Positions 1 through 6,451 are shown, counted from the first letter of the stretch. The stretch: DNA of 7,377 nt from Thermoplasmata archaeon (GCA_021793855.1 JAJYRY010000046.1:1-7377); one strand, 5' to 3'. Translations and numbers: made by a program. The notes: generated by a model not told the origin, from the letters alone.

Positions 1-2327
1 ACCTTGGAATGAATGATCAGAATGTTGAACAGTTTGCAAGGGAGACAAAGAATCCGAGATTTGCCTGGGATTCATACAGGAGATTTATACAGATGTTCAG
101 CAGAATAGTGCTAGGGCTGAACGGCAAGAAATTTGATGAAGTTATAGACAAGAAGAAGGAGAAACTCGGCATCAAGAATGATTTCGAAATTGGAGAGAAG
201 GACTGGAGGGATGTTGTCCAGGAGTTCAAGCAATTGATAATGTCTGCAGGGAAAGAACTTCCGGGTGATCCTTACAAGCAACTGGCGCTTGCAGTGAACG
301 CAGTTTTCGATTCCTGGAAAAATGATAGGGCCATAGTCTACAGGAAGTTAAACAACATTCCAGACTCTTTGGGAACGGCTGTTTCAGTCGTTACAATGGT
401 GTACGGAAATCTTGGACCTAACTCTGCAACGGGAGTGGCATTCACACGGAATCCTAACACTGGAGAGAAGGTAATGTATGGTGAATACCTCATCAATGCC
501 CAGGGGGAGGATGTGGTCGCAGGCATTAGGACTCCCTCGCCAGTTGAAAAGCTAAGGACAGAAATACCCAAGGCATATGAAGAGCTAAAGAGATCGGCTG
601 AAATCCTAGAAAGTCACTATAAGGACGTCCAGGACATAGAGTTCACGATCCAGGACGGAACGTTCTATCTTCTTCAGACGAGATCTGCCAAGAGGAGTGC
701 TGCCGCTGCGGTAAAGATAGCTCTTGACTTGAGGAAAGAGGGGAAATTAACTGATGCAGAGACAGTGAACATGGTGCAGCCTGAACAGCTTAACCAGCTT
801 CTCCACCCGCAGGTTGACTCAAAGAAGGCAGGCTCCCCAATTGCGAGGGGCCTTCCAGCAAGTCCAGGAGCAGGTTCTGGCAAAATTGCCCTCGACCCTG
901 AGGAAGCAGTAAAGATGAACGAGAAGGGGGAGAAGGTCATTCTGGTTAGAAATGAAACGCTAGCAGATGATGTTCACGGTATTGCAGTTTCCGAGGCAGT
1001 GCTGACTGCAAGGGGAGGAATGACGTCCCATGCAGCTGTTGTCGCAAGGGCGATGGGTAAACCTGCCATAGTCGGCTCTGAAGACCTGAAGATAGATCTT
1101 GACAAGAGGTCAGTAAATTTCAAGCAGGAGATCATGTGGGAACACCAGGAGGTCACAGTCGACGGTACTTCTGGGCTCGTGTTCAAGGGAAACGTTCCAC
1201 TCACCATTCCTGAACTGGGGGATGATTTCCAGGAGTTCATGAACATATGCCGCAAGGTAAAGAAACTTGGAGTTTTGGCAAACGCTAACACACCGGAAGA
1301 GGCTATACTTGCAAGGAAGAACGGAGCAGAAGGGATAGGGCTTGCAAGAACTGAGAGAATGTTCCTGGGCGCTGAGCGCATTCCTATCATGAGGGAAATG
1401 ATCATGAGTGATACCCTCGATGAGAGAAAGAAATTGCTTGAGAAACTTCTACCGCTGCAGTACAACGACTTCGTCGAATTTTTCAGGACAATGGACGGGT
1501 TTCCTGTGATAATCAGGCTCCTTGACCCGCCTCTACACGAATTCCTTCCAAAGAAGGAGGAACTAATGGTCGAACTTGCTGAACTGAGGCATGAAGGGAA
1601 AAGCAAGGAAGTAGAGAAGAAAATGAAGGAAGAGGAAGAGATATTGCGAAAAGTGAACTCACTCAGCGAATTCAACCCTATGATTGGCTTCAGGGGGATA
1701 AGGGTAGGCATCGTTTACCCGGAGATATATGAAATGCAGGTGAGGGCGATCATAAGGGCTGCGGTAAAGGTGAAGGAGGAGGGGAAGACTGTTATACCGG
1801 AGATCATGATACCTCTCACAATAGATGTCAGGGAGCTAAAGCTCGTCCACGACAGGCTTAAGAGGGTTATCGACGAAGAGCTTAAAGGGAAGCAGCTGAA
1901 GTACAAGTTCGGTACGATGATCGAAACTCCTAGAGGAGCGCTTACTGCAGGTGAGATTGCTGAAGTCGCAGAATTCTTCAGCTTTGGAACAAACGACTTG
2001 ACTCAGATGACCTTTGGCTTTTCAAGGGATGACGTGGAAGCCACATTCCTTCCGAGGTATCTGGAATACGGCATATTCAACGTGAATCCATTTGAATCTC
2101 TGGACAAGAATGGAGTTGGCGAACTCATGAAGATATGTTTTGAGAGGGGTGTAAATACGAGGCCGGACATCGAGGTTGGCATATGCGGAGAGCATGGGGG
2201 CGATCCTGACTCAGTGAAATTCTGCCATAAGATTGGCTTGAAATATGTGTCAGCATCACCATACAGGGTACCCATTGCGATACTTGCAGCTGCACAGGCA
2301 AACACTCAAGGGAAAGGTGAGAATTAA
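1..2327 (+). CDS. ppdK: Pyruvate, phosphate dikinase (PPDK), 5'-truncated by window edge
   Basis: PPDK interconverts pyruvate + ATP + Pi and PEP + AMP + PPi in the cytoplasm. The frame is open from base 3 (codons for Leu-Gly precede the Met at base 9). LGMND there matches the conserved LNLGxND of the ATP-grasp half, so Met9 is internal and about 114 N-terminal residues lie outside the window. Counting from that Met: the ATP-grasp end shows GVAFTRNP (142-149), GEYLINAQGEDVVAG (158-172) and DIEFTIQDG...LLQTRSAKR (209-229). The phosphohistidine domain has GGMTSHAAVVAR with catalytic His341. The PEP/pyruvate barrel has GLARTERMF (444-452), IRLLDPPLHEF with Arg503, FRGIR, MIETPRGALTA, SFGTNDLTQMTFGFSRDD and the catalytic Cys726 in CGEHGG. 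Spacing agrees with the well-studied Clostridium symbiosum enzyme (His455, Cys831), so the enzyme looks active. GLARTERMF has Ala and Arg where GLCRTEHMF is common. The stop TAA directly abuts the enolase start, so the two genes are surely cotranscribed. Confidence 0.97.
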   Translation, partial: LGMNDQNVEQFARETKNPRFAWDSYRRFIQMFSRIVLGLNGKKFDEVIDKKKEKLGIKNDFEIGEKDWRDVVQEFKQLIMSAGKELPGDPYKQLALAVNAVFDSWKNDRAIVYRKLNNIPDSLGTAVSVVTMVYGNLGPNSATGVAFTRNPNTGEKVMYGEYLINAQGEDVVAGIRTPSPVEKLRTEIPKAYEELKRSAEILESHYKDVQDIEFTIQDGTFYLLQTRSAKRSAAAAVKIALDLRKEGKLTDAETVNMVQPEQLNQLLHPQVDSKKAGSPIARGLPASPGAGSGKIALDPEEAVKMNEKGEKVILVRNETLADDVHGIAVSEAVLTARGGMTSHAAVVARAMGKPAIVGSEDLKIDLDKRSVNFKQEIMWEHQEVTVDGTSGLVFKGNVPLTIPELGDDFQEFMNICRKVKKLGVLANANTPEEAILARKNGAEGIGLARTERMFLGAERIPIMREMIMSDTLDERKKLLEKLLPLQYNDFVEFFRTMDGFPVIIRLLDPPLHEFLPKKEELMVELAELRHEGKSKEVEKKMKEEEEILRKVNSLSEFNPMIGFRGIRVGIVYPEIYEMQVRAIIRAAVKVKEEGKTVIPEIMIPLTIDVRELKLVHDRLKRVIDEELKGKQLKYKFGTMIETPRGALTAGEIAEVAEFFSFGTNDLTQMTFGFSRDDVEATFLPRYLEYGIFNVNPFESLDKNGVGELMKICFERGVNTRPDIEVGICGEHGGDPDSVKFCHKIGLKYVSASPYRVPIAILAAAQANTQGKGEN
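2315..2320 (+). promoter_or_regulatory. Shine-Dalgarno site for enolase
   Basis: AGGTGA lies inside the last PPDK codons, 7 nt before the enolase ATG. It complements the anti-SD end of archaeal 16S rRNA and supports the ATG at 2328 as the start. Confidence 0.75.
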
Positions 2328-3533
2328 ATGTCAGAGATAGTTGATTCCCGTATCAGAAAGATCCTTGACTCAAGGGGGAATGAAACGATAGAAGTAGAAA
2401 TTTACACGAAGTACGGGCGCGGAGTTTCAGCTGCACCTAGCGGTGCATCAAAGGGTGCAACTGAAGTGAAGGATTACCCGGATGGTGGGATAGATCAGAC
2501 AGTCAAGGCATTCAAAAATGAAATCTCGAAGAAAATCGTCGGTATAGAATCAGAGGACCAGGAAGGTTTTGACAGGTTCCTTGAGGACATTGACGGTACT
2601 GAGAACTTCTCTTCAATAGGTGGTAATCTTGCTGTAGCCCTATCACTCGCAAACGCCTGTGCCACCGCTGATGAACTTGGCATCCCGCTCTTCAGGTATC
2701 TTGGGGGGCTCAACGTGAAGATGACCACCCCACTGGGGAATGTGGTTGGAGGAGGAAAACATGCAGTGAACGGGACAACAATCCAGGAGTTCCTTATAGC
2801 TTCTCACGCTGATAACGTATTTGATGCCATCAAGACAAACTCACTTGTTCACAGGAGAATAAAGGAGAGGGCGTCTAAGGAACTTGACATTCCAATCGGG
2901 ATGGGTGACGAAAAGGCGTGGGTTCTTCCATTTGAGGATGAGAAGGTCATATCCCTCGTCAAGGAGGTAGCAGATGAAGTTTCAGACAAGTCAGGCTTTA
3001 CGATAGAGAACGGGATGGATCTGGCTGCAACAAATTATTTCGAAAAGGGGCATTATGTTTACAGGGACAGGAAGCTGACAAGGGAAGAGCAGGTGGATTT
3101 TGTTGAAAGCATCGTGAAGGACTGGGGTTACACTATAATAGAAGACCCGTTCGACGAGAACGATTTCGAGAGTTTTGCAGAGCTTACCAAGAGGGTTGGG
3201 GACAAGGCAATAGTGATCGGGGACGATATTTACACAACCAATTACCAGAGACTGAAGGAGGGAATTGAGAAGATGGCGAGCAACGCAATCCTCCTGAAAC
3301 CAAACCAGGTTGGCACGTTGACCAGGCTGTTGAGGACGTGGAGGCTTGCCAAGGATAACGGGATGAGCACTGTAGTTTCCCACAGATCAGGGGAGACGAC
3401 GGATTATTTCATTTCCCATCTTGCAGTTGCCATTGGAGCAGACTACATTAAAACGGGAACAGTCGGAGGGGAAAGGATAGCAAAATTAAATGAACTCGTA
3501 AGAATTCAGGAAGAAATGGGTGGACATGAATGA
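2328..3533 (+). CDS. eno: Enolase (phosphopyruvate hydratase)
   Basis: Enolase converts 2-phosphoglycerate to PEP with Mg2+ in the cytoplasm. At 401 residues it is slightly shorter than bacterial enolases (about 430). The N-terminal domain shows RKILDSRGNETIEVEI (10-25) and the mobile loop SGASKGATE (38-46). The barrel shows HAVNGTTIQEF (His145, Glu154), the metal ligands Asp231, Glu272 (IIEDP) and Asp299 (GDDIYTTN), the catalytic base Lys324 (LLKPNQVGT), the loop SHRSGET (351-357, His352) and Lys375 in IKTG. Oddities: the usual GDEGGFAP around the catalytic Glu is GDEKAWVLP (Glu195 kept), and the usual IKTGAPxRSER is IKTGTVGGER. The start directly follows the PPDK stop and has an SD site; the 3' end overlaps rpsB by ATGA. 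Cotranscription with PPDK fits consecutive steps of glycolysis/gluconeogenesis. Confidence 0.97.
   Translation: MSEIVDSRIRKILDSRGNETIEVEIYTKYGRGVSAAPSGASKGATEVKDYPDGGIDQTVKAFKNEISKKIVGIESEDQEGFDRFLEDIDGTENFSSIGGNLAVALSLANACATADELGIPLFRYLGGLNVKMTTPLGNVVGGGKHAVNGTTIQEFLIASHADNVFDAIKTNSLVHRRIKERASKELDIPIGMGDEKAWVLPFEDEKVISLVKEVADEVSDKSGFTIENGMDLAATNYFEKGHYVYRDRKLTREEQVDFVESIVKDWGYTIIEDPFDENDFESFAELTKRVGDKAIVIGDDIYTTNYQRLKEGIEKMASNAILLKPNQVGTLTRLLRTWRLAKDNGMSTVVSHRSGETTDYFISHLAVAIGADYIKTGTVGGERIAKLNELVRIQEEMGGHE
3518..3523 (+). promoter_or_regulatory. Shine-Dalgarno site for rpsB
   Basis: GGGTGG lies inside the end of enolase, 6 nt before the rpsB ATG at 3530. It supports that start and translation coupled to enolase through the ATGA overlap. 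Confidence 0.6.
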
Positions 3534-4114
3534 GTGATCTACTGGCATCTGAAGACACGTACAGGAATTCGGCTATACACATAGGAACGAAGATAAGAAG
3601 CGCTGACATGAAGAAGTTCACTGCTTACGTGAACAAGGAAGGACTGAATATACTGGATATAAAGAAGATAGACGAGAGGATCAAGATAGCAGCAAAATTT
3701 CTGTCTAGATTCGACCCAAGCGGAATAGTGTTCGTCGCTTCAAGGGAGTATGCAAAGAAGCCTGTGAAAGCGGCTGCGGCAGCGCTTGGTGCAAAGTACA
3801 TCACAGATAGATTCATACCTGGTTCATTCACCAATCCCTCCCTTTCGGGGTTTTTCGAACCTGACGTAATAGTAATAAATGACCCTGCTACCGATAACCA
3901 GGCTCTAAAGGAAGCAGTCATAAACGGAACGCCAGTGGTGGCACTGTGCCACACAAACAACAGCACATCATTTGTAGACCTTGTGGTTCCTGCAAACAAC
4001 AAGGGAAGGGAAAGTCTTGCCCTAGTATATTTCCTGTTAACCAAAGAGATTCTTTCTGCGAACGGGAAGGATGTATCGCAGTTGAAGCAAGAAGACTTCC
4101 TGGCTGAACTGTAA
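3530..4114 (+). CDS. rpsB: 30S ribosomal protein uS2
   Basis: This 194-residue protein is an archaeal-type uS2 of the small ribosomal subunit, at the short end of the family range (about 200-230). Signatures visible are IHIGTKIRSADMKKF near residue 17, LNILDIKKIDERI, the ASREYAKKPVKAAAAALGA stretch, FIPGSFTNP, DVIVINDPATDNQALKEA and the C-terminal VDLVVPANNKGRESLALVYFLLTKEIL. The usual LCDT after the DP-D-QAL-EA motif is LCHT here. It overlaps enolase by 4 bases (ATGA), so translation is probably coupled. Pairing of enolase, rpsB and a MEMO-family gene is common in archaeal genomes. A T-rich stretch directly after the stop suggests the transcript ends here. Confidence 0.97.
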   Translation: MSDLLASEDTYRNSAIHIGTKIRSADMKKFTAYVNKEGLNILDIKKIDERIKIAAKFLSRFDPSGIVFVASREYAKKPVKAAAAALGAKYITDRFIPGSFTNPSLSGFFEPDVIVINDPATDNQALKEAVINGTPVVALCHTNNSTSFVDLVVPANNKGRESLALVYFLLTKEILSANGKDVSQLKQEDFLAEL

Positions 4115-4125
4115 ATAATTTCAGC

Positions 4126-4153
4126 CTTTTCTATATAATTTTTATCTTTTCTT
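4126..4153 (+). terminator. T-rich archaeal termination region after rpsB
   Basis: Starting about 12 nt after the rpsB stop there are three T-tracts: TTTT at 4127-4130, TTTTT at 4139-4143 and TTTT at 4147-4150. No strong hairpin precedes them, as is usual for archaeal oligo-T termination. The embedded CTATATAATT also resembles a TATA box, so the stretch may instead, or also, act as a promoter. Termination here is an inference. Confidence 0.5.
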
Positions 4154-4360
4154 ATTCGATAGATACAAATCGACTTTTGATTTGCTTCATAGCTGTTTCC
4201 TATTCATAGTCGGCAGTTTGTTGAAAAGAGCCTTTCTAATGGAAGGGGCGATCTGCTTTTTCCCTCCAATGCACTAAATCATTAATTTCCATTTTCGGGT
4301 CAGGTAAATCTCATCCTAAGAGTGTCTTCATATTTTCAATTGAAGCATCTATGTTGTGAA
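4154..4360. other. Intergenic region between rpsB and the MEMO gene, no gene seen
   Basis: I see no credible coding frame here. It holds two small inverted repeats: CAAATC/GATTTG (4166-4171 with 4179-4184, 7-nt loop) and TGGA-a-GGG/CCC-TCCA (4240-4247 with 4262-4268, one bulged A). The second sits within an otherwise unremarkable sequence. Neither is followed by a T-run, and I cannot assign them a role. Confidence 0.5.
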
Positions 4361-4372
4361 AACGTATTAATC
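4359..4372 (+). promoter_or_regulatory. Putative promoter (BRE/TATA) of the MEMO-family gene
   Basis: GAAAACGTATTAAT has a purine-rich BRE-like half followed by a TATA-like half centred about 34 nt before the ATG at 4401. With the usual archaeal spacing of about 26 nt, transcription would start around 4393, giving a very short leader. No SD site is visible before the ATG, which fits leaderless-type initiation. An 8-bp palindrome TACATGTA (4378-4385) lies between this box and the start. Confidence 0.45.
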
Positions 4373-4400
4373 CGCCGTACATGTAGATTGGGCTGTAACA

Positions 4401-5207
4401 ATGAGAGAACCATATGTCAGTGGCCACTTCTATCCCGCTGATCCCGATGAGCTGAGAGAAAAGATAACGTGGGCATTCACGCACTGGAATGGCCCCGGCT
4501 ACATACCGGAGATAAAGAAGATAAGTCCGGAGCACGGCATAGTTGCACCTCATGCGGGTTACGATTACAGCGCACCTGTTGCTGCATATTCCTTCGGCTC
4601 CTTAGCCAACTCTGGAAAATACGATTATTTCGTTGTCATAGGACCGAACCATACCGGTCTGGGGTCGCCAATATCGATTGGCAATGAGGACTACCTAACT
4701 CCACTAGGAAGGGCAAGGATCAGGAAGGATGCGGTTGAAGACCTGCAAGATGACCTGATAGTCGTGGATAACCTCGCTCACGCCCAGGAGCATTCGGTTG
4801 AGGTGGAGATCCCTTTCCTTCAATACATTTACGGTGAAGTTGAGATAGTTCCAATCGTTATGCTTGACCAGAGCCTGGAGGCTGCAGAGCATCTTGCAAC
4901 TAGGTTGAAAAAGCTGAAAGGGAATTTCACCATCGTAGCTAGTTCTGATCTTAACCACTATCTTCCTCTGACGAGACTGAGGCGTCTTGATGGATATTTT
5001 TCCAGTGCAGTTCTCAACAGGGACGTCAAGGCAATTTACAGGTACGAGTACTCGGGCGAGATGAGCGCATGCGGATTCGGGTCGATTGTAACACTCCTTT
5101 CCACGTATAAGGGCAAAGTGGAATTACTGAAGCTTTCAAACTCAATTGAGATGACTGGCGGGGAAACGGGCGTAGGCTACGCAGCATTCACGGTAGAAAA
5201 GACCTAG
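4401..5207 (+). CDS. MEMO1-family protein (AmmeMemoRadiSam system protein B)
   Basis: This 268-residue protein belongs to the MEMO1 family, structurally related to class III extradiol dioxygenases. Its archaeal role is not firmly known. The N-terminus MREPYVSGHFYPADPDEL is the classic family start. Metal-site candidates equivalent to human MEMO1 are His51 (VAPHAGY), His84 (GPNHTG) and Cys224 (ACGFG); further conserved stretches are AQEHSVEVEIPFLQY (128-142) and ASSDLNHY (180-187). The protein looks complete and intact. In many archaea this gene sits between rpsB and mevalonate kinase. Here it is 286 nt downstream of rpsB with its own promoter, and the next gene is unrelated and on the other strand. 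Its stop TAG overlaps the stop codon of that converging gene. Confidence 0.93.
   Translation: MREPYVSGHFYPADPDELREKITWAFTHWNGPGYIPEIKKISPEHGIVAPHAGYDYSAPVAAYSFGSLANSGKYDYFVVIGPNHTGLGSPISIGNEDYLTPLGRARIRKDAVEDLQDDLIVVDNLAHAQEHSVEVEIPFLQYIYGEVEIVPIVMLDQSLEAAEHLATRLKKLKGNFTIVASSDLNHYLPLTRLRRLDGYFSSAVLNRDVKAIYRYEYSGEMSACGFGSIVTLLSTYKGKVELLKLSNSIEMTGGETGVGYAAFTVEKT
5204..5207. other. Shared palindromic stop CTAG of two convergent genes
   Basis: Bases 5205-5207 (TAG) end the plus-strand MEMO gene, and the reverse complement of 5204-5206 (TAG) ends the minus-strand M24-like gene. The two reading frames therefore overlap by four bases with no intergenic space for terminators. Confidence 0.9.
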
Positions 5208-6097
5208 ATTATGGACGCCCTGTAACTGCCCGCTATAGCGACAACCTTCCTTCTGAAACTGAATTCCAGGGTGGAAGACCACAAGTCAAATACGGCTACA
5301 TCCCCCGTTTTCACGATTGAACCCTCCCCGGGAATAGGATGATAACTGAATGGGTACAGCGGGGTAGTAAGGTAGAGCTTACTGTTCCTGTACCTCTCAA
5401 GTTCTGAAGAGATCAATGATATGGAATTCCCCTCGACAAATACTCTCTTTACAGCTTCTATAGCTTCGATGCTCCCCTTATACTTCTTCACATAAACCTC
5501 TTCCCCGGTGGCCAGGAAGGAGTTTGAGTAGAGGATTGTCAATCCTTTCTTTCTTGAGGCTACTTCTACGTACATTATTTTCTTCAGATTTGACTCCCCA
5601 GCTTTGTTCCATATGTTTAGCGTGTTCTTGTCGAATGCAACCACAGGCTCGTAATATAGGGAATAGCCTAAAGAGCAGAGGCTATCCCTGATATGTTCTG
5701 AAACACTCCTTTCCGTATCATCAGTCTTCATATCCTGTGTTATTGTCTCTATAGGTTGACCGATCTGCTTCTTCTCTTCAATCAAGAATCTTCGCTCTTC
5801 AATTAGAGGATACTGGAACCAGTCGTTTATTTCCGTGGAGCATGCATCCCCCTTCCTGAACGAGAAGTAAGGCTGTGCTATGCACTGATCTTTGCCAACC
5901 AGGTCATCGAAATTCTCGTTTAATTCCCTGTCTCCAATCAGCCTTATCTTCCCATCCTCTATGAGAACTGCGGAAGCCCTTTCATCATCAGAAAAATAAT
6001 CGAAAAGTGGATTCTCCTTGTAGAACACGACTCTTCGTCTCCTGCTGCTGATGATTTTTGCACGTGCATTTCTTGATGTTCTTAGTGGCTCACGCAT
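5204..6097 (-). CDS. Divergent M24 (pita-bread fold) peptidase-like protein, probably non-catalytic
   Basis: This is a 297-residue protein that I cannot name. It has no signal peptide or membrane segment, and its N-terminus is basic (SSRRRR, 18-22). Residues 100-290 resemble the layout of M24 Xaa-Pro peptidases: a helix pair, then ERSVSEHIRDSLCSLGYSLY (129-148), EPVVAFDKN (150-158, compare the family FxxIVASGxN), MYVEVASRKKG (175-185, compare DLGxxxxGY), YSNSFLATG (190-198, compare YxSDxTRTxxxG) and VAVFDLWSS (267-275, compare FTIEP). At the ligand positions one finds Glu178, Asn192 and Asp271 instead of Asp, Asp and Glu, and no GHGIG His motif, so metal-dependent hydrolysis is unlikely. The fold call is inferred by eye from pattern. 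The N-terminal 95 residues may be the creatinase-like domain. It converges on the MEMO gene with shared stop bases. No strong SD is seen before the ATG. Confidence 0.45.
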   Translation of the reverse strand: MREPLRTSRNARAKIISSRRRRVVFYKENPLFDYFSDDERASAVLIEDGKIRLIGDRELNENFDDLVGKDQCIAQPYFSFRKGDACSTEINDWFQYPLIEERRFLIEEKKQIGQPIETITQDMKTDDTERSVSEHIRDSLCSLGYSLYYEPVVAFDKNTLNIWNKAGESNLKKIMYVEVASRKKGLTILYSNSFLATGEEVYVKKYKGSIEAIEAVKRVFVEGNSISLISSELERYRNSKLYLTTPLYPFSYHPIPGEGSIVKTGDVAVFDLWSSTLEFSFRRKVVAIAGSYRASII

Positions 6098-6289
6098 ACT
6101 AATCTCTGTACAGATAGAATGAGAAGCTGGATAGATGTTCCTTTGTACGTATGATTTTAGTGTTCGCCACTTTCATGATAGTACTTTCAACTAGGTCATT
6201 GCCGGTATTAAGGTTTCTGGAATATTGTGCTCTGATTGAGTAGACGTCATGAAAAAAGATTTCTGACCACTCTGTTATGACGATGACGG
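6098..6289. other. Non-coding stretch between the M24-like gene and the IS110 leader
   Basis: I find no credible reading frame here. It should hold the minus-strand promoter of the M24-like gene and, somewhere, the left end of the IS110 element. Visible elements are a perfect 10-bp palindrome TCTGTACAGA (6105-6114) just 7 nt before the minus-strand ATG, a GACGTC palindrome (6243-6248), an A-run (6252-6257) and a tandem ATGACG ATGACG (6277-6288) whose complement CGTCAT occurs at 6245-6250. The element boundary cannot be placed from sequence alone. Confidence 0.5.
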
Positions 6290-6293
6290 AGTG

Positions 6294-6427
6294 AGGGTCG
6301 GAGAGATAGCCGGCATTTTACTTGACCCTAGAGGTCGATGAATAGACTGGCTATCCTTCGCCTCGACTTAATACCCTGCAATAAGGGTGAATAGGAGTCT
6401 GTCGAGACTTCTCCGACTCGATACCCT
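6294..6427 (+). ncRNA. Candidate bridge RNA of the IS110 element
   Basis: Three consecutive foldable parts are seen. First is a 5' hairpin AGGGTC/GACCCT (6294-6299 with 6324-6329). Second is loop 1, stem AGGTCGA/TCGACTT (6332-6338 with 6363-6369, one G-U) enclosing ATAG/CTAT (6342-6345 with 6351-6354). Third is loop 2, stem AGGGT/ACCCT (6384-6388 with 6423-6427) enclosing GAGTC/GACTC (6395-6399 with 6415-6419). Alternative pairings exist: ACCCT/AGGGT at 6373-6388, and GTCT/AGAC at 6397-6408. The two loops are diverged copies of one unit. Known IS110-group bridge RNAs (as in IS621) lie in this place and have a 5' hairpin, a target-binding and a donor-binding loop. The assignment is inferred, and ends and transcription are unknown. 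It could instead be transposase-binding DNA repeats. Confidence 0.45.
6325..6427 (+). repeat. Two diverged tandem units of about 49 nt with constant ends and variable middles
   Basis: TGAATAG occurs at 6339-6345 and 6388-6394. CGACTTAATACCCT at 6364-6377 and CGACTCGATACCCT at 6414-6427 match at 12 of 14 bases. ACCCT also occurs at 6325-6329, one period earlier. The middles (6346-6363 and 6395-6413, 18 and 19 nt) do not resemble each other. The offsets are 48 to 50 bases, so this is a duplicated module whose ends are kept and whose centre varies. Confidence 0.85.
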
Positions 6428-6431
6428 CACA

Positions 6432-6447
6432 ACCACCAGGAGGTGGT
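6432..6447 (+). promoter_or_regulatory. Hairpin enclosing the transposase Shine-Dalgarno site
   Basis: ACCACC (6432-6437) and GGTGGT (6442-6447) form a perfect 6-bp stem with loop AGGA. The SD core AGGAGGTGGT (6438-6447) forms the loop and the 3' strand, leaving 4 nt before the ATG at 6452. The SD is the strongest in the window, yet it would be masked in the RNA, so translation of the transposase is probably restrained. The pairing is seen directly; its effect is inferred. Confidence 0.7.
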
Positions 6448-6451
6448 GTAT

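Noticed and set aside
9..11. ATG at 9 as the true start of PPDK
   Set aside because: The frame is open to the window edge, the family continues upstream (LNLGxND), and the catalytic residues are offset by about 114 from full-length PPDK.
974..1711. A 245-codon open frame on the minus strand inside PPDK
   Set aside because: It lies fully antisense to a well-conserved gene, its translation is Ser/Phe-rich with no family motif, and it is explained by codon periodicity of PPDK.
2991..3383. A 130-codon minus-strand frame inside enolase
   Set aside because: It covers conserved enolase active-site codons, has no recognisable motif and no SD or promoter.
4240..4268. Riboswitch or tRNA-like element before the MEMO gene
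   Set aside because: There is only one short bulged hairpin, with no known aptamer core, no tRNA arms and no CCA.
4469..4687. A 72-codon plus-strand frame inside the MEMO gene
   Set aside because: It is another frame of an intact conserved gene and its translation resembles no protein.
6201..6317. GCCGGTATT (6201-6209) and GCCGGCATT (6309-6317) as a guide-target pair
   Set aside because: 8 of 9 matches is expected by chance at this scale, and the second copy lies in the 5' hairpin loop, not in a guide position.
6325..6427. CRISPR array
   Set aside because: There are only two imperfect units with split constant parts, and no cas gene; the IS110 context explains them better.
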